In this document: in pieces, positions 11,813 to 21,850 of the stretch
How the letters are laid out: each line of letters starts with the position of its first letter
How positions within the stretch are numbered: the stretch's first letter is position 1
DNA from: Holothuria scabra
Taxonomy: Eukaryota; Echinodermata; Holothuroidea; Aspidochirotida; Holothuriidae
DNA length: 64,000 nt
Assembly (NCBI GenBank): GCA_037179385.1
Contig: CM074185.1
Coordinates: forward strand, 49,045,000-49,108,999
Reading direction: 5' to 3'
Position numbers and translations under genes: made by a program
The notes under the pieces: model-generated
What the model was told of the DNA's origin: nothing
The model's input: only the letters and a program-made list of their open reading frames with translations
The model's database searches: none

Positions 11813-14042
11813 TAAAATCTACCGTTGGGAAATTCCAGTGCTGCACAGAAGCTGCAACTGTCAACCAATTAATTAGATGTGAATACTGGCTATATAATGT
11901 ATATGTGGTGTTTATGAAGTGAGCTTCCGTTTCCTCCCTGGAGCGATAAGAGGTAACCAGGCAGAGAAGGAGAAAGTAACAAAAGGTAAGAAGGAAAGTG
12001 TCATAATGTCCATGGAGTGAAGTTGGTGACGAACCTTAGAGATGCATGGTATTAGCCCATAGCTATCGACTGCTGTGGCAAAATTTCCGCATTACTGCCC
12101 ACAGAAATTTGTGAAAACAACGGTAATGTGCATAAGAGATTCCACTCCCTTGAAATTTGGACAAACTTATTTTGTCCTTGCTTGTGAAAAAAATGACGCA
12201 AAGAACTCCACATTTCCCCGCCTAATTACCTTCTTTAGAATGCATTGCACAAAACAATTATTTCAACGGAAGGGATGTCTCTAGATTACGCATTCCCCTT
12301 GCACTTTCCTCACACGCCCACCTCACACGATCTCAATACTCGGGTTTAATTCCTGCTATAACGCCAATTCACATTTTTAACATCGACACTTCACGTAAGA
12401 ATTAAAATTACTCATTATATCGCTTCTTGATAACGTATAAAACTTTGCTTCATTGATCCACCGGCTACAAGGAGACTGTTTTAACTGAAATTTGTTTCCT
12501 GCAGGCAATATTTCATTTCCTTATTGCATTTATTTCTAATATTTATTGAATGACCTTTGTCCCGATAAAAGTCCATAAAGTGCGACAAGTTGTTTTCCAA
12601 CGAATTAGAGAGGTTTTACTTTCAACAAGGTGTTATATGATTAAGTGGTGATTAATCTATATGTGACATTTCTTTTAAACTCACTGTGTTTAGAAAATAG
12701 AAGAAATGGGTAATGGATTTAGCCTCAGGCAGTTTTTTACCAGTTTATATAAACCAGTATGGTATTGATAGCAGAACTTTTGAATTCACCAAAAATGGAA
12801 ATACGGTTACTTTAACACGGAATTGAACGTTGCAGCAAAGTGAAGACAAAAGATGACTGTTCTGTGTTTTATTTTTCATTAAAACTAAAAAAAAACTCAA
12901 AGGTTAAAATTCATGACAGCTACGTTACAAATAAGGAAATGATAACAGCAAAGCAAAAGAACTAATATCGGCAAAAAATAAAAACAGGATATAATTATTG
13001 TTCGTATCAGCAACTTATTTAATTCCATATAAATTCAACTTAAATTCAACTTTTGTACACAGTCAAAATGTGTTTGTGAATTTAACACGTTTTTGCCCCC
13101 ACGTTGTAAATACGTTCAAATTATAAACAATAAATGTTGAATTTTTGGTATTGAAACGTGTTTTAAAACGAAATGTTTATGAATAAGATATGCGTGTTTT
13201 GCTTTTTAATATGTTTAGAGAGTGCTAGAAAAGCGTTTAGTTCCTAAGCACTCCATCGTGTAATGGCGCCAGTAATCAACACTGCAAAAAGTGTCTGTAC
13301 ATTTACAGAAAATAAAATAAAGAAAAACAAAAGAATACATTAAAATTGCTGTCAGCTCATTGGCAGCACTTTTTACGTATTTGTTTGTATTTCTTAATTT
13401 TTCTTCTGTTACTATACAAAAATTTTGTAACATTACAGACATTTTTTACAGTGAATAGAAGGTGACATGATTGAAAGGGCCTAAGCAGTCGTCAAGGAAC
13501 TTATTTTAAAACAACAGCTAAAATCTAAAAAGCCTGAAATTCTACCAAGTATCTATGACAATGCTATTTCATTAATAAAGATTTCATATTAAAGGTCAGT
13601 ATAGTCATGTGATTTCTTGTGTTACTCCCAGGGAGTTTTACAATTAAGTGAAATAAACGTTGTGTTATGATTGCCAAGAGTCAGTCATGATAGCGAATAC
13701 TTTACAATACTGAATGGGGCGAAGATTGTTTTCAATGAATACTTCAGTATTAAGCCAGTTCACTTGCGGAATTTTAGAGGAGAATTCAATCCTCGCAGTC
13801 CAATGCATGCTGCTAACATTGAATAGGACATTTCAGTTAATATTACCACAGAAAAGGGCTCTTTCTCCTAGCCTACGTAGCACCTCTGTGGCGCAGCCCC
13901 CTTTATGCTGTCGCCCCTCAGAGCCTGCCGGCGATGGTCAGAAATTCTTTTAAATTGCCCAAAAGTTAATGGCCTTAAAAGTCATGAGCAATCACCACAA
14001 TCGACAATTGGTCTATTCCTGAGGTGCTTACCGGCTAAAGCC
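11813..14042. other. anonymous AT-rich DNA
   Basis: No gene, RNA or complete element is recognised. A stretch at about 13040-13215 is rich in words such as AACACGT, ACGTGTT and TTTTTGCCCCCACG that recur near 63240-63430 and may be remnants of one low-copy AT-rich repeat. Short ORFs here lack motifs. Confidence 0.45.
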
Positions 14043-14452
14043 CAGGTTACACTACAGCAATATCGGATCGGATTGCTATCATATTTTTGTGAATTTTAGT
14101 TAAAATCTCCTCCATTCATTGTCGGAAAGAACCAAAAATTTGCCATCCTATGTAACTGTATGATCGGTATGAAGGGATAACAGAAATGAAATCTAAACTG
14201 TTTATTTCATGACGTCACATTTACAAATAGCTTTAACCGGACTACGACTATCCGATAAAAGCTGTCTTCGGATGAAACGTCATGGAACAATAATTAGTAA
14301 AAGAAAGGTTTTTGTAGACCTGCTGTACAGAACATGTATTTACACGAGTTGGTAAAGTTTTGATTCTTTGCGACCAAATATGGGGGAGATTGGAAGTAAA
14401 ACTCACAAAAATCGGAACTAAATAAGATCCGATATAGCTGTAGTGTGACCTA
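14043..14452. mobile_element. MITE-like element with long imperfect terminal inverted repeats (about 410 bp)
   Basis: CAGGTTACACTACAGC, with ATATCGGATC close behind it, at the left end is matched by the inverse of GATCCGATAT and GCTGTAGTGTGACCTA at the right end. Inverted similarity continues to a TTTTTGTGA-TTTTA word on both sides, about 50 bp in. There is no coding frame. The target duplication is unclear; both flanks contain CTAAA. Confidence 0.75.
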
Positions 14453-14631
14453 GTCTAAAATCTTTGCAATGCTACGTTGAACTTGGCACAAAGACGTTTA
14501 AACCAAACAAAAACATAGGCTTATTACGTCCTTTAAAGCTTTTAATTTAGATGGAAGTCTTGATAATGGACAGCCTCTTTCAAGCAATAACAAATTTAAT
14601 CAAAGAGTTGATTCAATCAAAACCTAATTGT

Positions 14632-15750
14632 GAAACGTTTCCCGAAAGAATAATCAAAGGCGTATTCCCGGACACAAAATTCATTATCTTCAAGATATGC
14701 AGAAAAGGTTTCTTTTTTAGGAGGCGAAAACTTCATCTCAATAGCATATAACGTTTGGAAGATACAAATTTATAAAGTAATGGAACTTTTTTCTATTGAT
14801 TTGGTGCATCTTGTAAATCTGTGATGTCATCGCAGCTCATTAAGTTGACAATACATTCAATTTTTTGTAATTTTGATGCCAACAGTGGTAGTTGTACTCT
14901 ACGTATGGCACAGAGTAATGCTCGATCTGCAGCACAAAAATATTTAAACAATCCCACAGTATAAAAATTCAAGGACAAAATGACTTTAACTTATTTTTTA
15001 ACAAAAAGTAGCCAATCTTTAAAATGAGATATGTTGAGTTCGGAAGAGGAATTGCGACATTGTTTCAAGGACACGGTGTGAAATATTTTTTCTCCTTTTT
15101 TTTACAAAACCCCTGTGAAAAGCCACCAGAAAGGCCTTTACATAACTGCCGAGGGAATGATGCGTTCCCCCAAAGTGCTAACGCATATGCTTTTCTTCTG
15201 TAAGCTTTCCCTCGGCTTCCATACGTTTTGAATCTTATTTGAAACTCAATAGATACCTATGACGTAATGCAATGTCCTGTGAAGGTTTGAAACTTAAAGG
15301 GGGTAAAATATATCTCTTGTCAAAAGTTGCTGTTCCTCAAAGTTTAAACTATGAAGTGAAAATCTGTTATCATAATATGGATTATCAATCAAAAGAATAA
15401 AAAAATGTTCGGGTTCTTTCTTCAATTGCAAACAATACAATACAAATTTTCTAGCATAAGAGCACACAATTGCCCACGTTATAAATGGCCTCATCTAGCC
15501 AATTTTCGATAAAGCCGGTCTTTGGCTTCAGGCAGTGAACGATTTTGTAGTCGTGTAGTACTTGTGCACCAATGTGCCATAGTATACGCAAACACTAAAA
15601 TGCACGATCTTACACATGATATGCAAACGTCTTGTCTGCATAAGACCATATATGTTCTTCCTTTCGGGAGACCAAAAACAGTTATCTTTTGTTGGAGAGT
15701 ATCCAACTGTCTTTTCCCGTGGCTGTGTAATCAGTTGTTCAGTTGCTCTT
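14632..15750. repeat. copy A of a duplicated segment (paralog of 54344-55700)
   Basis: The segment aligns in the same orientation with 54344-55700. Shared words in order include AACGTTTCCCGAAA, CTTCAAGATATGCAGA, CAATAGCATATA, TGATGTCATCGC, GTACTCTACGTATGG, AATCTTTAAAATGAGA, CCTGTGAAAAGCCACCAGAA, GTGCTAACGCATATG, CAATTTTCGATAAAGCCGGTC and ATGCACGATCTTACACATG. Copy B carries at least one extra stretch (about 54740-55060). The nature of the unit is unknown: low-copy repeat, old segmental duplication, or the non-coding part of a retroelement. A minus-strand frame near the right end is similar in both copies. Confidence 0.8.
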
Positions 15751-15761
15751 AATTAACCGCT

Positions 15762-15984
15762 CCCTTACAGTGTTTTAGGAATAGGCTCTCCAGTTTCTAC
15801 GTAGGAAAGTTGAAATTCCTGTAGGAATTCGACAATTCCTACAGGAATTGGTCTTTCCTATGTAGGAAAATTGAAAGTCCTGAAGGAATCTTAAAATTCC
15901 TACGGGAAATGGCTTTCTTCCGACAGAAAATGTGTTTTTCCTACAGGAGTCCTACATGAAATGTACTGGAAATTTTTGTAAGGG
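15762..15984. mobile_element. foldback element rich in TTCCTAC-GGAA palindromes (223 bp)
   Basis: The ends are CCCTTACA and its inverse TGTAAGGG. The interior is built from repeated short palindromes of the form AATTCCTACAGGAATT, TTTCCTATGTAGGAAA and AATTCCTACGGGAAAT, about 8 half-sites in 180 bp, so the whole segment could fold into several alternative hairpins. No coding frame. Target duplication not certain. Confidence 0.7.
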
Positions 15985-17365
15985 CTGTACTGTGTGGGTA
16001 CGCATGTACAGTACCACACAACACCAGCATCGAATATCATCGACCGCCGTGACTCCGTGTACTGTTGTACAATGGTGCAACCGTTTGTCTGTTAAATAAA
16101 CATTCAATAGCCTTGCTTAAACAATTCCACGCAGAGCTATGTAAGTGGGGTTTCCTTTGGATTTCTAGGCAAGTTGAAATGATTTTGGCTCCAACGCCGA
16201 CGAACATTGGTTTTTTGTAGCGACGATCTGAACGAAAAGACTTCGTCCGGTCCTTGGGCTATCTTTCCCCTGGTCAAGCTAATTTCTACAATAGCAACAG
16301 TTAACTCCTTTTCCAATCTAGCTTACTCTATTGAGCAAACATTCTTGGTTGCCGATGTTTTTAATACCTTTTTTCTTTACTTATGACAGCTATTCAATGG
16401 TCTGAGAACATATAGCCCCCAAGTTATTCCAAAAGTATTTGAAAAAACTCAATAAGAAAGCCGTCCAGATCTGGAGACTTATTATTTGGCATGCTATTAG
16501 AGGTATGTGACATGTCAGCAAAAAGCCCCGAATTTACTTGGTAGTTAAGGAGCAAGCTTTCAGAAGGAAACATCCGTTAGAATTATGTCAATATCTGTCC
16601 CCGTCTAAATACCTTTTATAAGTTTGAATGTTTCTGAGGTAACTTCTTGCTTATGCTGAAATAATGATGTTGAGTGGTGCATAGTGTTCACTGGACTTTT
16701 GTGAATCCAATACTTAAAGCTGATCAGATGATTTATGGTTTAGCAATTGACATACTGAAGATTTTCAAGGGCGTTATTTAAAATTTCAGAATAAAACCTT
16801 CAGGACATGTTCCTCCCATGACATCAAAAAATTTGCATACATAACTGAGCCTATGTTTATGTATGGTTAAGTGAAAATCAGAAATTACCCTGCTAAATCG
16901 TCAATGTTTGACTGATTTGGGGAAATCGGAGAAATTTTCTTTGTTTTTAATATTTTTTACCTCAAATAGCCAACTTTGTCATTTTCTGCCACACTACCTT
17001 TAAGTGTTAAAAGAATTTTGTAAATTTGAGGCTCTCCTTCAAGGCTCTGAGCTTCGATATTTTAAGTTCTTACTTTACAACAATTAAAACATGCGGTATA
17101 TTGAAAGAAACAATGAAAAGATCCAAGACTCTGATGTAAATGGTCTGAGGGCTGTGAGGTTGGTTACGTGTTGTCCTTCAGTGGCCTTAATAGTTACTTC
17201 GGGAAGCAGTTAATAGTTCGGTTTCGCCGAACGGCCCTTTGACGGATGGTCGGGAGGACTTTGCTTTGAAGCTTTGGTTTCATTAAAATCGCATTTGTGT
17301 GATGGATAGTACCCGTTGGGGTTATCGATTGTTACTTTCAATTATTTAGGTAATTAATTATACGT
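15985..17365. other. anonymous DNA
   Basis: Nothing recognised over about 1.4 kb: no ORF of note, no repeat shared with the rest of the window that I could see. Confidence 0.45.
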
Positions 17366-18020
17366 TTATAAGTAGCTTTTCTTCTTTTCTAAGGACAGGA
17401 AATAGCATGTAGACTTCTCTCCAATGTCGCACCATCGGGCACGTGATCTGAGTTTCTTAAGTTTGTTTCGTAATTTCCTCAAGAAAGGTTTTCTTGTCAT
17501 GCAAACAGATAGCGGATTCTTCTGTGAGATTTTCTTCCATTGCCTCAATTTCGTCGATAAGGTTTTGCTCTTTTTGAACCAGCTCTTTCTTTTTCCATGA
17601 AGAGTATGATATTGGCCCTCTACAAGTATTCATAAGTAAAACAGAACCGACTGGGGAATTCTAAATTAAATTATGCATTAAACTCTTCACTAAATTTATG
17701 TATTCATTGTCCCCTAATATCAAAGTATTAAATTTCCAATACGAACGACCCCTCTGGGAATGATTGTCGCCCACGAATTTAAAATTAACTAAAGAATGTT
17801 CCGGTCTATAACCTAGACAAATATCCACAGTATTGATAACAGATAATTCCTTTGAGACAAGGAAATAGTCCAACCTTGCTTTCTTAAACGGAATTAAACG
17901 GATTTTTATGCCTCCAGGTGTGTGGGCTTTTTGTTGTCGATATGGGTCATATATGAAACTTACAATTCTATTTCTTTCCATTGGATAGTTGTTATGTGAA
18001 TACCCATCGCAGTCTGAGGA
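17366..18020 (-). pseudogene. LINE ORF2 fragment: end of endonuclease domain and start of RT region
   Basis: The minus-strand frame from 17981 encodes the C-terminal part of an apurinic-type endonuclease of a LINE. RLDYFLVS at residues 36-43 and GYRPEHSLVNFKF at about 57-69 (SDHS region) match the end of the fold, and RGRSYWKFN follows, as in L1/Tx1-like ORF2. After a stop and frameshift, a second frame (17548-17366) continues with GEKSTCYFLSLEKKK, the segment that links endonuclease and RT. Just upstream (about 17982-18020) a shifted frame adds HNNYP/QWKE-type residues of the preceding part. There are frameshifts, an apparent internal deletion before the RLDYF motif, and no RT core, so it is dead. 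It lies to the 3' side of the LINE at 19700-21045 on the same strand, in the wrong order to be the same copy. Confidence 0.8.
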
Positions 18021-18239
18021 GGCCTGGGTCTAGAAGACAGTCTCTAATTAAAACAGAAAATGTGTCATCCATATCATATGATTTTTAAATCATTAATATA
18101 ATTGCAAAATTTGGCTGAATCTCTATTAAGCCCACAAACACAAAATCGTAAAGTGATTTTTATTTAAAAAAAAAAAGAGCTATATATAGACCATTAGAAT
18201 TATACTTAACAAATTTCATGTTTAATGAGAAATTGACCA

Positions 18240-18848
18240 ACTGTGTGGTCTAGTGGTGAGAGCATCCACCTTGCAGTCGGAAGGTCTTGGGTTCGACTCC
18301 AGGCCGGTTCATACCAAAGACTATAAAAATGGAACCTACTGCCGTTGTGCTTCAAGTTGGTGCTCAGCATAAGCAGTAGTACACTCTAAAATCAAGAGGG
18401 AACTTAGTCACTCTTTGAACGAGTGAAAAGTGTAAATTCACTCCATTAGAGGGATAATTCACTCCAAGAGGAGTGAAGTCCCCTCGCAAAAGAGTGAAAT
18501 TCACTAGAGGAAGAGGGAAAATTCACTCTTCCACGAGTGCCTGCAATGATCGCTCTTTTTTAAGAGCGATCACTGTGGGCACTCCATCAAGAGGGAAACT
18601 TCACTCGTTTTAAGAGAATTTCACTCTTTTTGGAGGGAACTTCACTCCTCTTGGAGTTAATTATCACTCTTATGGAGCGAATTTATACTTTTCACTCGAT
18701 CAAAGAGTGACTAAGTTCACTCTTTTGATTTTAGAGTGTAGGAGTAGGGAGAACGAGCCAGTGAGCCACAACTGGAAAAAAGGCCGTGGCCGTCTCGACT
18801 TGAACCAATAGGTTTGAACCCGGGCCGTGAAACTCCATCTAACTTACC
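18240..18848 (+). mobile_element. tRNA-derived SINE interrupted by a MITE
   Basis: The head at 18240-18300 looks like a tRNA pseudogene with an A box (TGGTCTAGTGGTGAGAGC) and a B box (GGTTCGACTCC). It continues with ACCAAAGACTATAAAAATGG and GCTCAGCATAAG, breaks at 18381 for an inserted palindrome, and resumes at 18741 with GAGTAGGGAGAACGAGCC. The tail is CTCGACTTGAACCAATAGG and AAACTCCATCTAACTTACC. Other copies of the same family are at 26330-26560, 61633-61880 (minus) and, partly, 23105-23255, 24265-24365 and 48440-48610. RNA polymerase III would transcribe an intact copy; mobilisation would depend on a LINE. Confidence 0.85.
18382..18738. mobile_element. palindromic MITE 1 inserted in a SINE (357 bp, TA duplication)
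   Basis: It begins CACTCTAAAATCAAGAGGG and ends with the near inverse, and the inverted match runs about 58 bp inwards with few mismatches (GGAACTTAGTCACTCTTTGA and GAGTGAAAAG words on both sides). TA flanks it at 18380-18381 and 18739-18740. The interior consists of alternating CACTC and GAGTG words, so almost the whole element can fold back. Joining the SINE halves across one TA restores the expected SINE order, which supports the boundaries. No coding capacity. Confidence 0.88.
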
Positions 18849-19485
18849 CTTAATGAGAAATTATTCAATAAAATTGCTGAGCCTCATACATTAGTTCTAT
18901 CCTAGCTAAAATAAAATATAACTCATATTGTCCATAGCTATAAAACTTTTTCGTATTTCATTAAACAACTACATACATTAAAGAATTTTTTAAATAAAGC
19001 TTATTTTGATTTAAACCTTATATACATTTTTAATAATACGCGGGTGATGTTTCTTTCGAAGAATAGAAAAAGTGAAAAAAAAAACCAAATTAGCACATTC
19101 ACATGCTGATTAAAATACAAAAAAAGAAACAAAAAATCAATGAGTTTCAAACCCTCAAATTCAGTGAAATTGAAAAAATCAAGATACAATACAGTGTAGA
19201 ACCAACCATGATACAGGTAAGCAAGGGAATCGAAAGATTAAAAGCTGATGGACCCCAATTACGGTCGATTGAAATTAGTCCATCACTTGACATCCGAATT
19301 TGTCTATAGGGTTATAAATTCTTTGTATTTGCATATGGGAAGTACCTCGTTAAGTAACCGTTGCCTTGTCTTTTTTAACATAAGAGGGTCAAAGTCTAAG
19401 ACTGAAGCGGATAGAGACATCTCGAGAACATATATGGGGTCCATGACGGTATAGCTCCTCCAGATCCCGGCGCTATCCATGCGGG
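18849..19485. other. anonymous DNA before the hAT-like relic
   Basis: An AT-rich stretch with A- and T-runs around 19060-19140; nothing recognised. Confidence 0.4.
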
Positions 19486-19502
19486 ATCTCGCCATTGGTT
19501 GG
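19486..19502 (+). mobile_element. hAT-like relic (GCCATTGGTTGGCGGGGAGCG motif) that served as LINE target
   Basis: TCTCGCCATTGGTTGGCGG, continuing into GGAGCG, is a variant of the GCGCCA-N-TTGGCGCGGAGCG motif found in the hAT-like elements. The relic continues into the direct repeat described next, with a GGGTATTTCCGAGCC word comparable to ATGGCATTTC-AAGCC in the 36354 element. The ends of the relic are not defined. Confidence 0.45.
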
Positions 19503-19699
19503 CGGGGAGCGTACAGAAAGTTTGAAAAATCGGAACACTCATACAGCCGAAAAGGGTATTTCCGAGCCTTAGGAAGAGGATCTAAGCAGTTATTACTTTG
19601 ATCAGAAAATTACCAGATAAAATGGACCATTGGATTGAATGGCTGTGTATCTTTTTGAGGGAAAAACTATATAGGGGAATTCAAAACATGCTAATATAT
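19503..19699. repeat. 197-bp direct repeat, left copy (LINE target-site duplication)
   Basis: This stretch is repeated at 21046-21242 with a constant offset of 1543 bp. I see one mismatch (19575 A against 21118 T) and no indel. The two copies exactly bracket a minus-strand LINE, whose T-rich tail starts at 19700. Confidence 0.93.
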
Positions 19700-21045
19700 T
19701 TTTTTTCTTTTTTTTTCTCATTTAATCTTTATTTTCTCTTGGCCATCAAATTCAGGTAAAGGTTACAAAAGACATTGAAACAGCAAATATTCCATTAAAA
19801 TAACATTAACAAAAAATACCGAAATATTCTTAATCTTCTAAATCCAGCAACGTATACCATGGCAACCAATATCTTTCCCAAATGTTTACTTTCATGTTTT
19901 CCTTAAAAATATATTCGTTAATGTCAAAATAATACTTTAAAAACTTCTGCAAGCTATACACCGACGGGATGGATTTTTGTTGCTTACACTTAAAAATATG
20001 AAACTTCACCAAAATGATCAGAAGGTTACCGACTCGGGCAAAATCACCCCCAAATAAAACAACCCTAATATCAAGGAGATTAATATTGATATTTGCTTTA
20101 GTGAAAATATTATGCAAATAATTCCAAAGAACAGATGTCAAATTGCAATAATAAAAGAAGGGCTGGATTGTTTCAGTTTCGTTGTGACAAAAGCTACACT
20201 TATCGGAATCAATTGCATTTATAACCAAGAGATATTTGTTCGTAGGGACAATTCGGTGAAGAATACTGTACTGAAACCATCTAATCTGAACGTCAATAGA
20301 GCAGCTGAAAGGTATGGAACAATATAAACTCCAGGATTCTGGAGAAACGTTTAAGTATTCACACCATTTGTTATACGAGGTCTTACGAAACTTTGACAGT
20401 TTTACGAGTTTACTATAAACAGCTTTACATGAAAACAGACCACGGTGTAACATAATATTACATAAATTATTTACAGGGTTTGGAAGGTTATGGTCTAAAG
20501 TGCTAAAAAATTCACCCCAAGTTGTTTTAACAGAGTTTATTAGCCCGTAATATTCAAGAAAATGTGTCTTAATGTCATACATTCGAACTAAATCCTCTTG
20601 GTTATAGAAATCACCATTCGAATCAATGAGATCATTTATAAAAACGATGCCCTTTTTGTACCAATGAGAGTAAGCAACGGGTAGATTGCCTACTGTAATG
20701 AAATTACTTTTCCAAAGCGGCTGACTTAAAATAAAAATGTCTTTTCCCATTTCATCCTCTGAAATACCTTTCAAACTTAAATAGTAATAAGTGGAGGTCA
20801 GAACATCTTTCCAAAAAGCATTCCTTACACATTGACCTGCCAGTCTAATAACATCGTTTCCATACTTATATAAATCATCAAGGTCAATTTGGTAATTTTG
20901 TAAATAATAGCCTGCGTGTCCTCCATTACCACTGCTTAGCATACGAGCAAAGCATGAAACTTTGAGAGCACGACAATGAGTTACAATGTCAATCATTTTT
21001 ATACCACCCTCAGAATAGCCTTGAATAATCTGGTTACGACTGATA
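19700..21045 (-). mobile_element. 5'-truncated LINE insertion (1346 bp)
   Basis: The minus-strand LINE 3' portion runs from the truncation point at 21045 through an intact C-terminal coding region (stop at 19830) to a 3' end followed by an A/T-rich tail (T-runs at 19700-19740 on the plus strand). It is flanked by 197-bp direct repeats that differ at one base. Truncated 5' end, 3' tail and flanking duplication fit target-primed reverse transcription. The intact frame and near-identical flanks mean a young insertion. The protein style (EGGIKMIDI, zf-RVT-like end) fits the L1/Tx1-like group, but the clade is not certain. Confidence 0.9.
19830..21045 (-). pseudogene. LINE ORF2 C-terminal region (post-RT segment and Cys-rich end)
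   Basis: The frame is open from the 5' truncation at 21045 to the stop at 19830, about 404 codons, with the first ATG at 20996. It opens inside the protein with RNQIIQGYSEGGIKMIDI, the conserved EGG-L/I-xMIDI segment found shortly after the RT palm and thumb in L1/Tx1-like ORF2. Counting from that Met, IRWFQYSILHRIVPTNKYL at 238-256 and a Cys cluster CSFC at 267-270 with Cys284 (FFYYC) form the zf-RVT-type end. The domain is thought to help bind the RNA template. No internal stop or frameshift is present. The endonuclease and RT catalytic regions were lost by truncation during insertion, so the copy is inactive despite its intact frame. Confidence 0.88.
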
Positions 21046-21242
21046 CGGGGAGCGTACAGAAAGTTTGAAAAATCGGAACACTCATACAGCCGAAAAGGGT
21101 ATTTCCGAGCCTTAGGATGAGGATCTAAGCAGTTATTACTTTGATCAGAAAATTACCAGATAAAATGGACCATTGGATTGAATGGCTGTGTATCTTTTTG
21201 AGGGAAAAACTATATAGGGGAATTCAAAACATGCTAATATAT
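21046..21242. repeat. 197-bp direct repeat, right copy (LINE target-site duplication)
   Basis: Partner of 19503-19699. It starts at CGGGGAGCGTACAG immediately after the truncated LINE 5' end and ends at CATGCTAATATAT, after which the two copies diverge. Confidence 0.93.
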
Positions 21243-21324
21243 ATTTTTTTCTTGGCTAAATTTAGTATGACTTGAAGTGATGACGTTGTCTATGTGACGG
21301 TCCGAACAGCCAGAAAGTAGCACC

Positions 21325-21850
21325 TCTGGAAAATAGTCACATTACGAGATGAGTTTTAATGAATTTTCAGGAAGCCTTGGAAAGACATTCTAACACTTTG
21401 TCATTATGTAAATGAAAACAACATATAGACCCCATATTTATTTCTGTTGCCAGAGAGGGGTAGGATAGATGGCAAAGTAGTAGACACTGCGATTGAACGC
21501 CCTCCTTCCTGTCAGTATATAAATTAAATTAGCCACTGAAAAACATCCCAGAACTTTCCAACCTTCTTACACTCTAAAAAGTGTTGTGTAGAATTTACAC
21601 AGCATTGTATGACAAGTTAACGAATGTGTAGAAAGTACACATGGTTGTTCAATAAATTAACACAAGATGTGTTTAAATTACACAACGCTGTGTAATTTAT
21701 ACAGTAAGTGTTGTGTAAATTTTTTGCACAACCATTTGTACTTTCTACACATTTGTTAATTGGTGGACTAGTCACACAATGTTGTGTAAATTCTACACAA
21801 CATTTTTTGAGTGTATCGGCATATTTTACCATTTCGGGCGGTGATTTTGA
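21325..21850 (+). repeat. dispersed repeat copy carrying MITE 2
   Basis: It aligns by eye with 1540-1800 on both sides of the inserted palindrome at 21570-21813. Left landmarks are CACATTACGAGATG, AATTTTCAGGAAG, GATAGATGGCAAA and CCAACCTTC; right landmarks are GGCATATTTTACCATTTCGG. The copy is diverged from its partner, so the repeat is old and the insertion came later. Confidence 0.65.
21570..21813. mobile_element. palindromic MITE 2 (244 bp, TA duplication)
   Basis: It begins CACTCTAAAAAGTGTTGTGT and ends with the near inverse (ACAACATTTTTTGAGTG), with inverted similarity over most of the element. TA flanks it at 21568-21569 and 21814-21815. The interior is made of repeated TTGTGTAAATTCTACACAA-like words. 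The outer ten bases match MITE 1, but the interior does not. The repeat it sits in has an empty counterpart near 1757-1775. Confidence 0.88.

Noticed and set aside
14551..14751. Apparent protein similarity between frames at 14551-14751 and 54207-54449
   Set aside because: It follows from the DNA-level duplicated segment; the frames start in unrelated sequence and are interrupted soon after.
18240..18300. Candidate tRNA gene
   Set aside because: A and B boxes are present, but the stems do not close and the sequence continues into a SINE body shared with other copies.
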